Shown in pieces: positions 9,899-21,711 of a stretch of 64,000 nt of DNA. The position numbers were made by a program, and so were the translations under genes. The notes beneath the pieces were generated by a model. That model was not told the origin of the DNA and ran no database searches. It saw only the letters and a program-made list of their open reading frames with translations. Numbering within the stretch: position 1 is the first letter of the stretch; the number at the start of each line of letters is the position of its first letter. Source of the stretch: Pyropia haitanensis (Eukaryota; Rhodophyta; Bangiophyceae; Bangiales; Bangiaceae); the NCBI GenBank assembly GCA_008729055.1, contig SDUX01000004.1, positions 6,216,559 to 6,280,558 of the forward strand. Direction: 5' to 3'.

Positions 9899-11617
9899 TC
9901 AGCCCCCCCCAGCGTCAGGTGCCCACCACGCCCGGTCCAGCAGCCCGCGCCGTAGGCACTCGCGGTAGTCCCACCAACGCTCCGCGTCACACGCGTCGAC
10001 CTGCCACGTCCAAAGGGAAACCAGCCCGCCACGCCCGCCGCGGCCACGCCGCGCACCCGCGCCTCGCCAGCCACCCGCGCCGCCGCGGCGGCGGCGACGG
10101 TGGGCGACCGCGCGGCAGCCAGCGCCGGCGCCACGCCGGCGCCCCCGCCCACGGCAGGCGGCGGCTCCCCTCGCCCGCCACCCACGCACCGGTTGTGCGT
10201 GCGGCCGGCCGCGGCCAGGCCAGCCACCCGCGCCCCCGCGCCGCGGCCGCCGCCGCCGTCCGCGGCGCGCACCCACGGGCGGCGACTGTCGGCGGCAGAC
10301 GCGGCGGCCCACCCCCTCCCCAAAGCACAGGTACGCGTCCCCGTCCAGGACAAAAGGGTGTCCCCGCGCCGGCCCGTGCCGCGCGCCACGGACCCGCTCG
10401 CCGCCAGCCGGGCGGGCCAGAGACGGGCTGCGATCCACCACAACCGCGACGGCCTCCGCGCGGAGGCCGCCCACGCGCAACCGCCGCGGACACGCGGCGG
10501 GAACACGCGAGCAGCCGGTCGGGCGGGGTGGCCCCGTCGGGCTCATGGACCACCGACAGGCCCCAGCAGCGCGGGCGGCGTCGCCGCCGACGACGACGAC
10601 CCGTCGACGGCGGCGGCGGCGGCGGCGCCGCCGTACCGGCCGGCCAGCGCCGCGACCGCGGCCACGCGCCGTCGCGCCGTCCCAGCCGTCGGCGGCCCAC
10701 GCCCGCCCACGGGCGCGACCCGCGGTCGCCTCCCCACGCGGCCCGCCCCGGTGGGCGTCCACATCGAGGCGGGGGGCCAGCCAGGCGGCGGCGGCCCAGC
10801 CGGCGGCGCCGCCCAGGTGCGCCGCCACGCGCCCAACAGACGGGTCAACCGCGGCGGCGGGCCGGCCGTGGCGGCCGCCGCGGGCGCGCGGCGGGGCGGA
10901 CCCCCCGGGAGCCCCCCGGCAGTCGCACCACGTGGACGCCCGCCGCGGCCGCTGCGCCCAAGTCCGCGGCGCCCAGCCCGTCACGCCGGTGGGTGCCGCG
11001 CACCGCGGCTGCCGCGGCGGCGCCGCGGCGCCCACACAGCACGTACGCCGCGTCGGCCGCGTCGGCCGCCGGCACGCCGTTGCCGCCCGCCGCACGCCGG
11101 CGGGGGCGCGCCGGGACGAGCGCCGCGTTGATCCACGGATCGAGGCCGAGCCAGCAGCCCCCGTGGACGCCCCGCAGCGTGGGCCGCCGCGCCCACTACG
11201 GGGTCCTCCCCCGCGGCGGCCGTCTGCCAAGAGAGGGTCGCGGGCGACGACGGGAGGGGGGGGAGCCAGGGGGGCCCACAGTACTGGAGCACCCAACAAG
11301 AGGGGAGTCCCCCGCCGGCCGACACCATCCGCGCCAGCCGCGCGGTCGACACCCCGGGGGGGCGGCGGCCGCCCCAGGGGGGCACCGCCGGCCCATGGGC
11401 GCCACTCCCCGTCAGCGTCTGCAGCGGGTGCGGCGGGTGGGGGGGGGAGCGGGGGGGCGTCCCCTGCGGCAGAGGGGCGGCCGCCACCGTCGTCGGCCCC
11501 GCCAGGAGCTCCGCCGGCCGCCGCGGCAGCGTCGGCGCCCGCCGCCACCGCGTCACCGCGGCGGACGGGCGCGGCGGCGGCCGCCTCGACGGCGGCCGCC
11601 TCGGCAGGGGCCGTCAT
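9899..11617 (-). CDS. Unresolved minus-strand coding region, multi-frame
   Basis: An ATG at 11617 opens an Ala-rich N-terminus (MTAPAEAAAVEAAAAA). Farther on, protein-like segments appear in different minus-strand frames: SAGGGLPSCWVLQYCGPPWL (near 11290), GCWLGLDPWINAALVPARP (near 11130), HPFVLDGDAYLCFGEG (near 10345) and LWTWQVDACDAERWWDYREC (near 9990). Order and strand agree, which suggests one gene broken by homopolymer frame changes or introns. The W-V-L-Q-Y-C and D-P-W-I-N segments vaguely resemble glycosyltransferases, but I do not assign a family. It could also be a decayed gene. Confidence 0.35.
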   Translation of the reverse strand: MTAPAEAAAVEAAAAAPVRRGDAVAAGADAAAAAGGAPGGADDGGGRPSAAGDAPPLPPPPAAPAADADGEWRPWAGGAPLGRPPPPRGVDRAAGADGVGRRGTPLLLGAPVLWAPLAPPPPVVARDPLLADGRRGGGPRSGRGGPRCGASTGAAGSASIRGSTRRSSRRAPAGVRRAATACRRPTRPTRRTCCVGAAAPPRQPRCAAPTGVTGWAPRTWAQRPRRASTWCDCRGAPGGSAPPRARGGRHGRPAAAVDPSVGRVAAHLGGAAGWAAAAWLAPRLDVDAHRGGPRGEATAGRARGRAWAADGWDGATARGRGRGAGRPVRRRRRRRRRRRVVVVGGDAARAAGACRWSMSPTGPPRPTGCSRVPAACPRRLRVGGLRAEAVAVVVDRSPSLARPAGGERVRGARHGPARGHPFVLDGDAYLCFGEGVGRRVCRRQSPPVGARRGRRRRPRRGGAGGWPGRGRPHAQPVRGWRARGAAACRGRGRRRGAGAGCRAVAHRRRRRGGAGGWRGAGARRGRGGRGGLVSLWTWQVDACDAERWWDYRECLRRGLLDRAWWAPDAGGG

Positions 11618-12653
11618 GCACCCAGACGCCGGGACTGCCTCGGTGGAGGAAGGCGACGGGGGTGGCGCCGCCCCGCCGTCCCCAGACGACCAACGGCGGT
11701 GTGTACAAAGGCAGGCGCCGGCGGCATGGCCAAAGTGGGGGGCGGGAGGGGGGGAGGAGACGGCGGCCACCACGGCTGGCAGCGCGCGCTGACCATGACC
11801 GTCTGAGCAACCAAGACGCGCAGGCAAAAAATGTTTGTTTGTCCTCGGGCACTCCTTCCCGAGACGTCCTGCACAGTCTTTCTCCATTGCTGTGACATCC
11901 TCTCTTGGGCACGGTGTCTTGTAACCAATGTAGGTCGACCGACGTTTCCTATACGATCATCGCTTGTGTCAGTACTCGATCGTCTTCACCGACCAATGAG
12001 ACAGCGAAATCATGCTGTGGTCGGCGCGCTTACGGTCGACGCAAAGGGTGCCCAACAATGGAGAAAGACTGCAGCTCCCACCCACCGCCGGCACAGCTTG
12101 AAAACACTGCGACTGAAAGCAAATCGGCGTGTTTTCGCAAACGCAACATTGGACTAGAAGGAAGGTGGCCACGTGATAGAGGCAGCTGTCGCGGTCGGCA
12201 GCGTCGTGGTGGTCGTGCGCAGCGGCGCGCCGCCCCTTGTCATCGCCGCGGCGCGCGCCCGAGCCCGCGGCGCGCGGCTTGCTCGCGGCGCGCGCCCGAG
12301 CCCGCGGCGCGCGGCTTGCTCGCGGCGCGGCGCGCGCCGCCTGTGTGCCGCGCCTCGACGCCATCCCCCCCCCCCTCCGCCGCCTCCCGCTCCGCCCGCC
12401 CCCCTCTTGGGACACCGTTGGTCCCTCTCTCTGGGGGAGTCGCCCCCCGTCTCCCCCCCCCCCCCCCCCCTGACTTCCCCGTCCCCGCCCACCCGTCACG
12501 ACCGACAGTCGCGCCGCCCGCGCCGCCCCCTTGCCGTTCTCGGCGCACCCCTGCCCGTCCCCCCACCTCCCCTGCTGCCCAACTCCAGTGCCACACCCAC
12601 GCGCGGTCCCCCCCCCTCCCCCCCGGCCGGGGCGCCCCGCCATCCCGCCGGCC
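11618..12653. other. Intergenic region upstream of TIP41
   Basis: The 11.8-12.15 kb part has a clearly lower GC content, as expected of a promoter-bearing spacer between two divergent genes. Two copies of a 37-bp unit lie in tandem at 12251-12324. C-rich runs (12449-12470, 12609-12624) precede the TIP41 start. Confidence 0.5.
12251..12324. repeat. 37-bp tandem duplication
   Basis: Two exact adjacent copies of a GC-rich 37-bp unit beginning GCGCGCGCCCGAG. Confidence 0.85.
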
Positions 12654-12765
12654 ATGGCGGCCGAGCCGCCCCCCCCCGCGGTGCTGCCGGCCGCCCGCGC
12701 CGCCGCCGCCAGCGACAGTGGCGCCGCCGCCGCCGTCGACAGCCGGCGCGGCAATGGCGGCAGCC

Positions 12766-12836
<71 letters not shown>

Positions 12837-13854
12837 AGCCCCCCCTGCGCCCCCTCCCCCCTGTCCCCCCGCGGCGCCACCGCTGGCGGCGTCGCGCCCG
12901 TCACGACGACCACCTTTTCCCACCGGGGCGTGACCGTGACCGCCACGCGGGGCGGCATCCTGGACAGCGCGGCGGAGGCGCGGCTGGCGTCGGCGCTCGG
13001 CATCAAGCTGCCAGGCATGGTGTTTGGCCGCAGCGGCCTGACGCTCGCGTTTGCGCCGCCGCCAACGCCGGCCGCGGAGGCGGCCGCGGCGGCGGCAGCG
13101 GCGGCGGGGGCGGCGGCGGCGGCGACGGCGGCGACGGCGACAACGGCAGCGAGCGGCTCCGCGGTCGCGCCCCCGACTCCCGTTGACGGCGCAGCCCAAC
13201 CTCCCCCCCCCGCCCCGGTGCTGACCATCTCCTTCAACGCCGCCGACGCGCTCGCCGGCGTTGGCCCGCCCGACCCGCACCTGCGCGTCGCGGCGGCAAC
13301 GTCGTGGTCGTCGTCGCGGCCGCACCCGCCCCCCCCCCCCCGGGGGCGTCGGACTGGACGTTTACCACCCGCTACGCGGGAACCTTGGGCGGCGGCGGCG
13401 GCGGTGGCGGCGGCGGTACCCCCCCCCCCCCCCAACCCCCCGCCCCGCGGTGGCCGGGGAAGGGGTGGACATGGCGGCGCTCCGGCGGACGGACGTGCCC
13501 ATCCTGCACTATGACGAGGTGCGCCTGTTTGACGACGAGGTCGACGACCACGGCGTCGTCGCCGCGACCGTCCGCGTGCGCGTCATGGACGCGTGCGTGT
13601 TTGCGCTGTCGCGGGTGGGCATCCGCGTTGATGGGGTGCTGTGGCGGGTGCTCGACACGCGCGTGTACTACGCGTACGGCGGGGGGGGGGTGGTGCGCGA
13701 GTGGACTTGGCGGGAGGGGCCAATGGAGGGGGGGGGGCGCCCGCCGGGGGGGGGGGGGTGGCCGAGCGTGGACGAGGTCGCGCCGCGGCTGGCGGTCAAG
13801 GAGAGCCGCACCGAGGTGATTGAGCTGGGGGGGGGGGGTGCCCCGCCCACGTGA
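12654..13854 (+). CDS. TIP41: TIP41-like protein (PP2A pathway regulator), frame interrupted at poly-C
   Basis: TIP41/TIPRL binds PP2A-family catalytic subunits (and the alpha4/Tap42 branch) and tunes TOR-linked signalling in the cytosol. The conserved blocks appear in family order: ATRGGILDSAAEARL, KLPGMVFGRSGL, LTISFNAADALAGV, SDWTFTTRYAGTL, RTDVPILHYDEVRLFDDE, VVAATVRVRVMDACVFALSR, RVDGVLWRVLDTRVYY, VVREWTWREGP and VKESRTEVIEL at the end. They lie in three successive frames, with switches at the C run near 13327-13340 and in the Gly/C-rich stretch near 13413-13445. The ATG at 12654 follows C-rich leader sequence and starts an Ala/Pro-rich N-terminus with a poly-Gly run (GGC repeat, 12765-12835) that other family members lack. 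It is convergent with the aminopeptidase, 291 bp between stops. Confidence 0.88.
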
Positions 13855-14145
13855 TGGACCCGAGGCACGGGGGCGGGGGGGGGGGGAGGCGGTGCGGAGG
13901 CGAGGGAGGCGCAGCGCCACCCCCGCGACGACCTCGCCTGCGGAGTTGACGCCACCGCGTCTCCAGCGGGGTGGGCAACGGAGGCCAGCGGCAGTTGCCG
14001 CGCCCATTGGCAAACGCGGACAGCACCAGGGCGGCGCGTAAGGTTCAAAAACCCAAGAGAGGGAGTCCCACAGCACGCCCACACGCCCGCACCCGGGGGC
14101 GGGACGGGCAAGGCGCCCGCGCCCCCGCCCGCCCGCGCACGCTCC

Positions 14146-15070
14146 CTACTCGACAATCTCCGCGCTGGCCGCCAGCTGGTCATCCAGCGCGCGGAACTCG
14201 GGTCGGAAGACGGCGGCGTAGAGGGCGACCGCGGCGGCCACGTCCGCGACCGCCGCCACCTCCCGCACGCTGTGCATGGACAGCTGCGGGGCGCCCACGT
14301 CAACGGTGCGCATGCCGGTGCGCGCCGACAGCATCGGGCCGATCGTGGAGCCGCAGCCCATGTCGTTGGCCACCACAAACTCCTGCACCCGCCCGCCACC
14401 GCCGCCGCCGCCCGCCGCCGCCGCCGCCGCCGCCACCGCCGCCCGCAGCAGCGCGCCCGTCGCGCCCGACGTGGCGTACCGTTGGTTGGCGTTGGTCTTG
14501 ATGACCATCCCCCCCCCCAGTGCCGGCCGGTGGCGCTCCTCGTGCTTGCCCATATAGTTTGGGTGCACCGCGTGCGCCATGTCGGCCGACACGAGCAGGC
14601 TCCGCGCCATCGCCGCGGCCGCCGCGTCGGCCGGGAGCCCCCCCCCCGGCAGCGACCGGTGGATGCGGTCGAGCGCGGACGGCAGGAGCGCCGAGTTGGC
14701 CCCCACCGCCGACGTGGAGCCAACCTCCTCGTGGTCAAAGAGCGCGACCACCCGCACGTCCACGTCCGCGGCGAGCGTCGCGTCGCCATCAATGAGCGCC
14801 GCCAGGGCGGTGTAGCACGAGTGGAGGTTGTCCAGCCGCGGCGCCAGCAGCAGCTCCCCGTGCGCGCCGCCCACCGCGCACGGCTGCGTGTCGGCGAGCA
14901 CCAGGTCCACGTCCACAATCGACGACGGCGGCACGTCTAGCTGCGCTGCCAGGACGGACAGCAGCTCGGGGGGGTGCCGCAGGGGGGGGGCGCCGCCGCC
15001 ACCGCCGCCGCCGCCGCCGCCGGCCGCCGGCTTTGCCGGCGTGCCCCCACCGCCCGCCGTCGTCAAGCCC

Positions 15071-15111
<41 letters not shown>

Positions 15112-15795
15112 AGCGGCGGCCTCGGTGGCGAGGATGGGCATGGTGTGGGCCTCCCGGTTGGGCTTGAACCCCTCCGTCGCGAGCTCCCGCGACAGGTGGA
15201 TGGCGAGCGACGGGATGCGGAGGAGCGCCCACGGCACGCGCACGAGGCGGTAGGCGAGCCCCCCCCCCTCGGGCAGCCGCACCACCACCCGCCCCGCGAC
15301 GGTCAGGTCCCGGTCAAACCAGGTGTGCCACAGGCCACCGCCGTAGCACTGGACGCCCAGCTGCACGCAGCCGCCGCGGCGGGCGGCCGCGACGGGCTTG
15401 AGCTTGAAGCACGGCGAGTCGGTGTGGGCGCCGACGACCTTGAACGCGCCCACCCCCCCGCCGCCGCCGCCGTCGCCGCCGTCGCCGCCGCCGCCGCCGC
15501 CGCCGTCGCCGCCGCCGCCGCCAGCCGACGCGCCGCCGCCGACGGCAAACGCAATCAGGGAGGTGCCGCCGCGGGTAAAAAAATAGCGCCCGCCCGGGGC
15601 GAGCGCCCACGGCGCGGCGGACGCCTCGGCGAGGGCGGCGTAGCCCGCGTCGCGGAGCAGCGCCGCCGCCGCGGCGACCGCGTGGTACGGCGACGGCGAC
15701 GCGTCGATAAAGTTGAGGAGGCCCGTCACGAGCGGCGAGGGGGGGGGGGGGGCGCTCGCGGGGGGGGCCCGCGCGACGCCATTGGCCGCCGCCAT
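14146..15795 (-). CDS. DNPEP: Aspartyl aminopeptidase (M18 family)
   Basis: An intact 549-residue single-exon ORF. M18 enzymes are cytosolic dodecameric di-zinc peptidases that remove N-terminal Asp or Glu from peptides. The metal and catalytic residues are in place: His124 in GAHTDSPCFKLKP, Asp322 in RLDNLHSCYTAL, Glu356-Glu357 in FDHEEVGSTSAVG, Asp405 in SADMAHAVHPNYMGKHE and His508 in LSMHSVRE. The NDMGCGSTIGPM motif near the C-terminus is also present. Compared with the human enzyme (about 475 residues) the extra length is low-complexity: Gly/Asp at 87-115, poly-Ala at 225-242 and Gly at 258-268, all between core segments. The ATG at 15795 is preceded (sense strand) by a 28-nt C run 9 nt upstream. 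Confidence 0.95.
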
Positions 15796-16589
15796 GGCGG
15801 CGCAGGGGGGGGGGGGGGGGGGGGGGGGGGGGAGGAGGGCGACTTGGGGAAAAGGGGGGGAGAGGCGGGACCGTTGGAGGGGGGGGAAAGGACGGGCTGG
15901 GGGCGGAGGGCCGAGGCGGGTGACTGGTGGGCGGCGGCGGCGGGGTTGGGGGGGGGGAGCCCGTTGTGCGGAAGCCGATCCAACGCCGGCCGCGGCAGAC
16001 GGATCGGGTTGCTGGTCGGGGTGGCGGCCACGAGCGCTGCCACCTGTGTGTGTTCCAAGCCGCAGCGGTGCTCCCTAGCGGTACACACTGCCTGCCCATG
16101 CGTGTGTATGTACGGTATACACTGTGCAAGCCGTCCTCGGCCGCGGCGGGAGCAGCCGTCGTTCCTTGTACCCATTTTCGCACCGTGGCGAGTGCGCCCG
16201 TACTGGCGCCCGCGCCGGTCCGATCAATTCCACTCCCGCCGCCGCCGGCGGCGGCCGCCGCCGCGGCGGCGGCCGCCCCTCGCCGCCCCGCGTCGCGCCC
16301 CCGCCGCGGCGTCGGCGGTGCCGTCGCGCCGCCAACGGCCGCCGGCGCTGCCGCCGCGGCCACGCGCGGCCGCGCCAGCCTCTGGCCGTCGACGCGGCGC
16401 CGCGGCGGGAGGCCGCGGCGCCCCGCTCCTCCGCGGCCGGCGTCTGCTCCCCCACCCCCTCCCTCCCCGCCGCCGCCCCCTGCTTCTCCGCCCGCACCCC
16501 GCTTCCTTACCGCCACCCCTTCCTCCCCCACCTACGCCCCGCGCCGTCCTCCCCCCCCCCCCCCCCCCCCCCCCCCTCCCGCGGGCGGC
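15796..16589. promoter_or_regulatory. Divergent promoter region between M18 peptidase and BCD1
   Basis: The two genes start 795 bp apart on opposite strands. The spacer has a 28-nt G run at 15805-15832, a 26-nt C run at 16551-16576 and a lower-GC core at about 15970-16190. Each homopolymer lies just before the start codon of its gene and reads as C on the sense strand of that gene. Confidence 0.5.
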
Positions 16590-17776
16590 ATGCACCCCCT
16601 CCGCCCCCCCCCCCCCTCCCCCCTTCCCTCCCCCCCCCCCCCTCCCGTCGCGCCCCCCCCCCCCCCCCCTGCGGCGCGTGTGGCACCCCCTCCATCTACA
16701 CCTGCCCCCGCTGCGGCGCGCGCTCCTGCTCCCTCCCCTGCGTGCGGTCGCACAAGGCCGCCGCCGGCCGCCGCGGCGAGCCGTGCGCCGCCACCCGCCG
16801 CCGCGCGCCGTTTGTGTCGATGCGCCGCGTCGACGCGGCGGCGCTCGCGGATGACGCGGCGCTGCTGGCGGCGGCGGCGGCGGAGGTGGCCGCCGCGGGG
16901 GGGGCCGCCGCCGTCGCCGCCGTGGCGGCGGCAGGGGGGGGGGGGGGGAGGGGGGGAGGGGGGGGGGGGGGTACCGCCGCTGGTGGCGGCGGCGGTGGCG
17001 GGGGAGGGCGGAGGGGGAGGTGGGGGGGGGGGAGGGGGGGACGTAGTGGTGGTGGTGGTGGTGGTGGTGGTGGTGGCGGTGGTGGTGGCGGTGGTGGCGG
17101 CGTGTCCAACCTGGCCGCCACCGTCGGCGGCCGCGGCGCCATCCTCCCGTCAGACGTGCCCGCCGCCGGCAGCGCGTCGCTGTCTGCCCTCGCCGCCGCC
17201 GCCGCCGCCCGCCGCCGCCGCGAGCGCGGCGGCGTTGGCGCGTCGCGGCGGGCGGCGCTCGCCGCCGAGGCCGCCCGCCGCGGCGTCGCGTGGTGGGCGC
17301 TGCCGCCCGCGGCGAGCCGCCGGCGGGGGAACGGCTCGTGCGTGCGGCGTGGGGGGGGGGGGGGGGCACCGCAGGGGGGGGGGGGGGCGCCAGCGGGTGC
17401 CACGCGACGCCGGCGGGGGGGGGGGGGCGGGGGGGGGGGGGGGGAAGCGCCCGGCTCCGCCGGGGGGGTGGTGGTGGTGGTGGACGCGGCGGCCGCCGCG
17501 GGGGGGGGGGCCGCCGCCGACGCGGCGTGGGCGGCGGCCGCCGACGCGGCGGCGGCGGCCGACGCGGCGGCGGCCGCCGCGGCGGCGCCGACCGTGGGGG
17601 GGGATGCCGACGCGCCGGCGGCGGCGGCAGAGGACAGCGCCCCTGACGAGCTGCCGTCGCGGCCGCCGCGGGCGGCCGCGGCCGCCACTGCCGCCGCTGC
17701 CGCCGCGGCGACGGCCGCCACGGGCGCGGCGGCCGCACCTGCGGGTCGGGTGGCGGCGGACCGCCCGGCGGCCGAC

Positions 17777-17840
<64 letters not shown>

Positions 17841-17951
17841 TGCCGCCGGGCGCTGCCGAGCCGCCGGCGGCGGCCGCCGCGGCGCAGGCGGCGGCGGCGG
17901 CGGTGGGGGACTCGCCGCCGCCCCATCCCGCGCGACGCCCACGCCGACGCC

Positions 17952-18000
<49 letters not shown>

Positions 18001-18446
18001 GCCCGTGTCGCTGCTGTGGCGGGTGGACGTGGTGCTGCCCGGCGGCGGGCCGCCGCTCGTCCTCCCCGCCATTGACGATGGGGTGCGCGTCGGCGACCTT
18101 GTCGCCGCCGCGATCGCCGCCGCCCGGCGGCGGGGGGCCAAGCGGTCGCGCGAGGGGGGGGGGGTAACCCGGCCAGCCGGTGCGGCGGCGGCGGCGGCGG
18201 CGGCGGTGGTGGTGGTGGTGGTGGTGGCGGCGGCGGCGGGGAGGGTGGCGGCCCGCCGCCCGCGGCGGCGGCTGTGCCGCCCGACGGCGTTGCCGACGAG
18301 GCGGTGGTGGCGTTTCTGGTCAACGAGGCGGGCGCGGGGCCGACGGGCGGCGCGGCGGCCGCTGTTGCCGCCCCTGCTGGGCCCACCGCCGCCGCCGCCG
18401 CCACCGCCGGGCGCGCCGCCACTGCCGACGGCGGCACGACGACGGC

Positions 18447-18480
<34 letters not shown>

Positions 18481-18907
18481 GCCGCCGCGGCCGCCGCCGC
18501 CGACGCGTCGCGGCGGTACCTGCGCGTCGACGCGGGCGGCACGTTGCGCGCCGCGCTCGCCGGCCGCGTCGTTATCGAGTACCCGACGCTGGTGGTGGGG
18601 TGGGGCGACGGCGCCGCGGCGCTCGCCGCGACGCCGCGCGTGCCGCGGCGGGTGGCGGCGGCGGGCGCCGGGGGGGAGGGGGGGGGGCGGCCGGGGGGGT
18701 GGTGGCGCTGGTGTGGGCGGCGGCACGCGGTCGGGCGCGTCGTCCTCCTCGTCATCCTCTGTGTCGTCGTCCTCCTCGTCGTCGACTGCGTCGTCGTCGT
18801 CGGCTTCCTCCTCGTCTTCCTCCTCGGCTTCCTCGTCCTCCTCGTCCGCGTCGGACGCCGACGCCAACCCCGGCGCCCGACACGGCGCCGTTGGCCACGG
18901 CTGCTGA
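16590..18907 (+). CDS. ZNHIT6: Box C/D snoRNP assembly factor BCD1 (zf-HIT), frame interrupted at homopolymers
   Basis: BCD1/ZNHIT6 is a nuclear factor needed for box C/D snoRNA stability and early snoRNP assembly. A zf-HIT finger with Cys and His in canonical spacing lies near 16668-16790 (CGACGTPSIYTCPRC, RSCSLPCVRSHK, then a final Cys). It is followed by the family block APFVSMRRVDAAALADDAAL, a WWALPPAASRR block and the WRVDVVLPGGGPPLVLPAI domain near 18010. The C-terminal signature GRVVIEYPTLVVGWGD is near 18560. Frame changes fall at the C tract after the ATG, the G run at 18153-18163 and the G runs near 18670-18700. Between conserved parts sit very long Gly, Ala and Pro runs. The proposed end is a Ser-rich tail finishing at 18907. 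That tail, and the start in front of a C tract, are less certain than the core. Confidence 0.85.
17046..17105 (+). repeat. GTG/GGC trinucleotide repeat
   Basis: About twenty GTG or GGC triplets within BCD1, read there as Gly-rich linker. Similar GGC/GCC repeats recur in the window at 12765-12835, 17780-17840, 20895-20945, 21655-21712, 31193-31245 and 53398-53440. Confidence 0.8.
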
Positions 18908-19565
18908 CGCCTCCCCTGCGGCGACACGGACAGCGTCACCCAGATGCGCAACCTATGGCCATGCCCGCACCCTTCTCTTTTGTGTTTTCTTCGCGACTGT
19001 GGCGCACCATCGGGCAGGGAGGGCGGCGGACGCGCGGGAGGCCGGCGCTTGGGGTCTGCGCTCGACGTGGGCGTGTCCACGCCACGCGCGCCGTGCCGCC
19101 CTGCCGCCGCCGCCGCCGCCGCCGCCGCCACCGCCGCCGCCGCCCCCCCCATCGCGGTGATGGTGACGCGCACCGCGGCGCCGCCGGACTGCCAGCCTCC
19201 CCAGCCGACGGTCACGCGCACGCACCCCCCCCCTGCGGCCGCCGACGCCGCCGTGCCAGCGGCGGGCCGCCCGCGGGCGCGGCCGCCCCGCCGGTCGCCA
19301 CCCGTCGCGTGGGCGCCCGCGCAGCCCCCGCTGGGGTGACGCGGCGCGCCGCGACCGCTCGGACCCATCAGCGGCGGCAGTCCAAACCGTGCCGGTCCCA
19401 TGCTCGGCGCGGCGCGGCCACCCCGCCATGGCAGCATGGCACGGCCCGTCGCCAACCCCTCCCCAACCCCCCCCCCCCCCACCCTCCCTCCCCAGCGCCA
19501 CCCTCAAGCCTACCCGCCCTCCGTGCCCACCGGGTCCCAGCCCCGCCGACCACCCGTGTCCCCCG
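18908..19565. other. Spacer between convergent BCD1 and NUP107
   Basis: GC-rich with GCC repeats at 19104-19145. No independent gene is supported. It should hold both 3' ends. Confidence 0.5.
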
Positions 19566-19937
19566 TCAATCGCGCTCCTCAAACACCGTCCCCGCGTACC
19601 GCACCCCCCCCCCCCTCCCCCCCCCAGCGGCGGGCACCCCCCCCAGCCGGCCGACCGCGACGCCCGCGAGCCCCCGCACAAACGCGGCGACCCCCCCCGC
19701 GGGAAAGTCCTCCCACAGCCGCCACCGCGCGTCGGCAACGACGGCGGCGACGCCGAGCGCGGCGGCCGCGTCGGCCGCGTCGGCGTGGAGGGCGGCGAGG
19801 CGGGCGGCGAGGGCGGGGATGACCGCCGCGCGGACGGCGGCGAGCTGCGCCGACCGCCGGCGGCGGGCGGTGCCGCCACCGTCAGCACCGCCATCGGCGG
19901 TGGCGCCGCCGTCGCCGTCGCCGTCACCGTTGCCGTT

Positions 19938-19968
<31 letters not shown>

Positions 19969-20899
19969 ATGGCGTGGCGCATCCACCGCCCGTCGGGCGG
20001 GCACAGCACCGCGGTGATGGCGGCGACCGCGTCGGCGCGCGCGACGCTCACCGCGTCATCGTACGCGCGGAGGGCGCCCACGTACGCGTCCACGACCGCC
20101 CCCGCGGCGGCGGCCGAGGCACCCCCGCCGCCGCTGCCGCCGCCGCCGCCAGGGGACGCCCAGCCCGGCGTGCCGCCGCCACCGCCGCCGCCACCGGCAC
20201 CGGCGGCCGCCGCGCGCGTCGCCGCGTCCGGCGGCGGCGGCCGGCGGGTGTGGTAGCGGCTCGTGTACACGTCCGTCGCGGCGAGCGCGGCGTAGTAGGC
20301 ACGCCAGTCGGCGAGCTCCGCGGCGGCCGCCGCCGCCGCGCCGCCGCCGCCATCGTCGTCGGCGGCCCCATCGGCGGGCCCGTCGGCGGCCGCCGCGGCG
20401 AGCAGCGGCGGCTCGATCGCCGCCACCGCCGCCCGCGCCGCGTCCCGCCCGTCGGGCGCGAGGAACGCGGCGCGCGCGAGCGCGGCCGCCGCCGTCACCG
20501 CCGCGGCGGGCTGCTCGTACCCGGGGAGCGTCAGCAGCGTCAGCGCCGCGACCGGGTCCGCCCCGCCGCCGCCGCCTAGGCCGCCACCACGGGCAGTGCC
20601 GCCCGCCTCGGCGGGCAGCACCGCCGCGACCGCGTCCGTGGCGGCGGCGCGGAGGAGCGCCGCCCCCCCCGGGCGGGACGCGAGGCACGCGCCCGCCTTT
20701 GTCAGCACCGCCCGCCGCGCGGCGGTCGACGCGGCCGCGCCGGGCGGCACGCCAACGCCGCCGTCCGCGGCGGTGGCGGCGAGGAGGGCCGCCGACAGGG
20801 CCGCCACCACCCGCGCGGGGGCGAGCAGCTGCGTCGCCCACCGGACAATCACGTCCCAGGGGGGGCGCGCCGCGGCGGGCGGCGGCCGCCGGCCGCCCC

Positions 20900-20946
<47 letters not shown>

Positions 20947-21653
20947 ACGGTCACCAGCGCGGTCGACGCGGCGGGCGGGACCCCCCCCCCCCCGCCAAAC
21001 CCCCGCGCCGCCGCGGCGGTGAGCAGCCGCACGTACCCCCCCAGGGCGGCGTCGTGCTCGGCCGCCACGTCCGCGGCGGCGGCGAGCCCCGCGAGGCGCC
21101 CAAACACCGCCACCGCCGCGGCGGTGCGGGCGGCCCACTCGCCGCCGTCGGCGGCCGCGGCGAGCGCCGCGGCGGCGGCGTACAGCTCGGCCGCGTCGGC
21201 GGCGCCGACGACGGCCGCGTCGCCGCCGAGCGCCGCGACGCACCAGATGCGGCGGACCGCCGCGGCGGCGGCGCCGCCGGTGCGGGCCGCCACCCCGCCG
21301 CCGCCGCCGCCGCCGCCACCCCCACCCCCACCGCCGCCGCCGCCAGCGGCCGTGCCGGCCGTGCCGTGGCCGGCGGGCGGGCCGAGGCCGCCCACCCCCC
21401 CGCCCCGGCCCGGCACGCCGCGCAGGCCGTCGCCCGTCAGCGGCACCGCGCCGTCGACGGCGGCGAGGGCGGCCGCGCGGAGCGCGCCGCGGAGGGCGCG
21501 GCCGCTCAGGTCCCGCCGCCGCGGCAGCGCGGCGACGACCGCCGCGCTCAGGCGCGCCCAGACCAGGTCCTCAAAGTCGGCCAGCACCGCCACCGCGGGC
21601 GCCGCGCACCCCGACAAGACGCCGAGGAGCGCCCGCTCCAGCGGCGTCACGCT

Positions 21654-21711
<58 letters not shown>

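Noticed and set aside
17046..17105. GC-rich repeats as a CRISPR array
   Set aside because: They are simple trinucleotide repeats with no spacer structure, in a eukaryotic nuclear genome.
16696..19482. A 928-codon minus-strand frame across BCD1
   Set aside because: The zf-HIT finger and VIEYPTL signature are on plus; only the acidic tract gives the minus frame any appeal, and this is listed as a finding.
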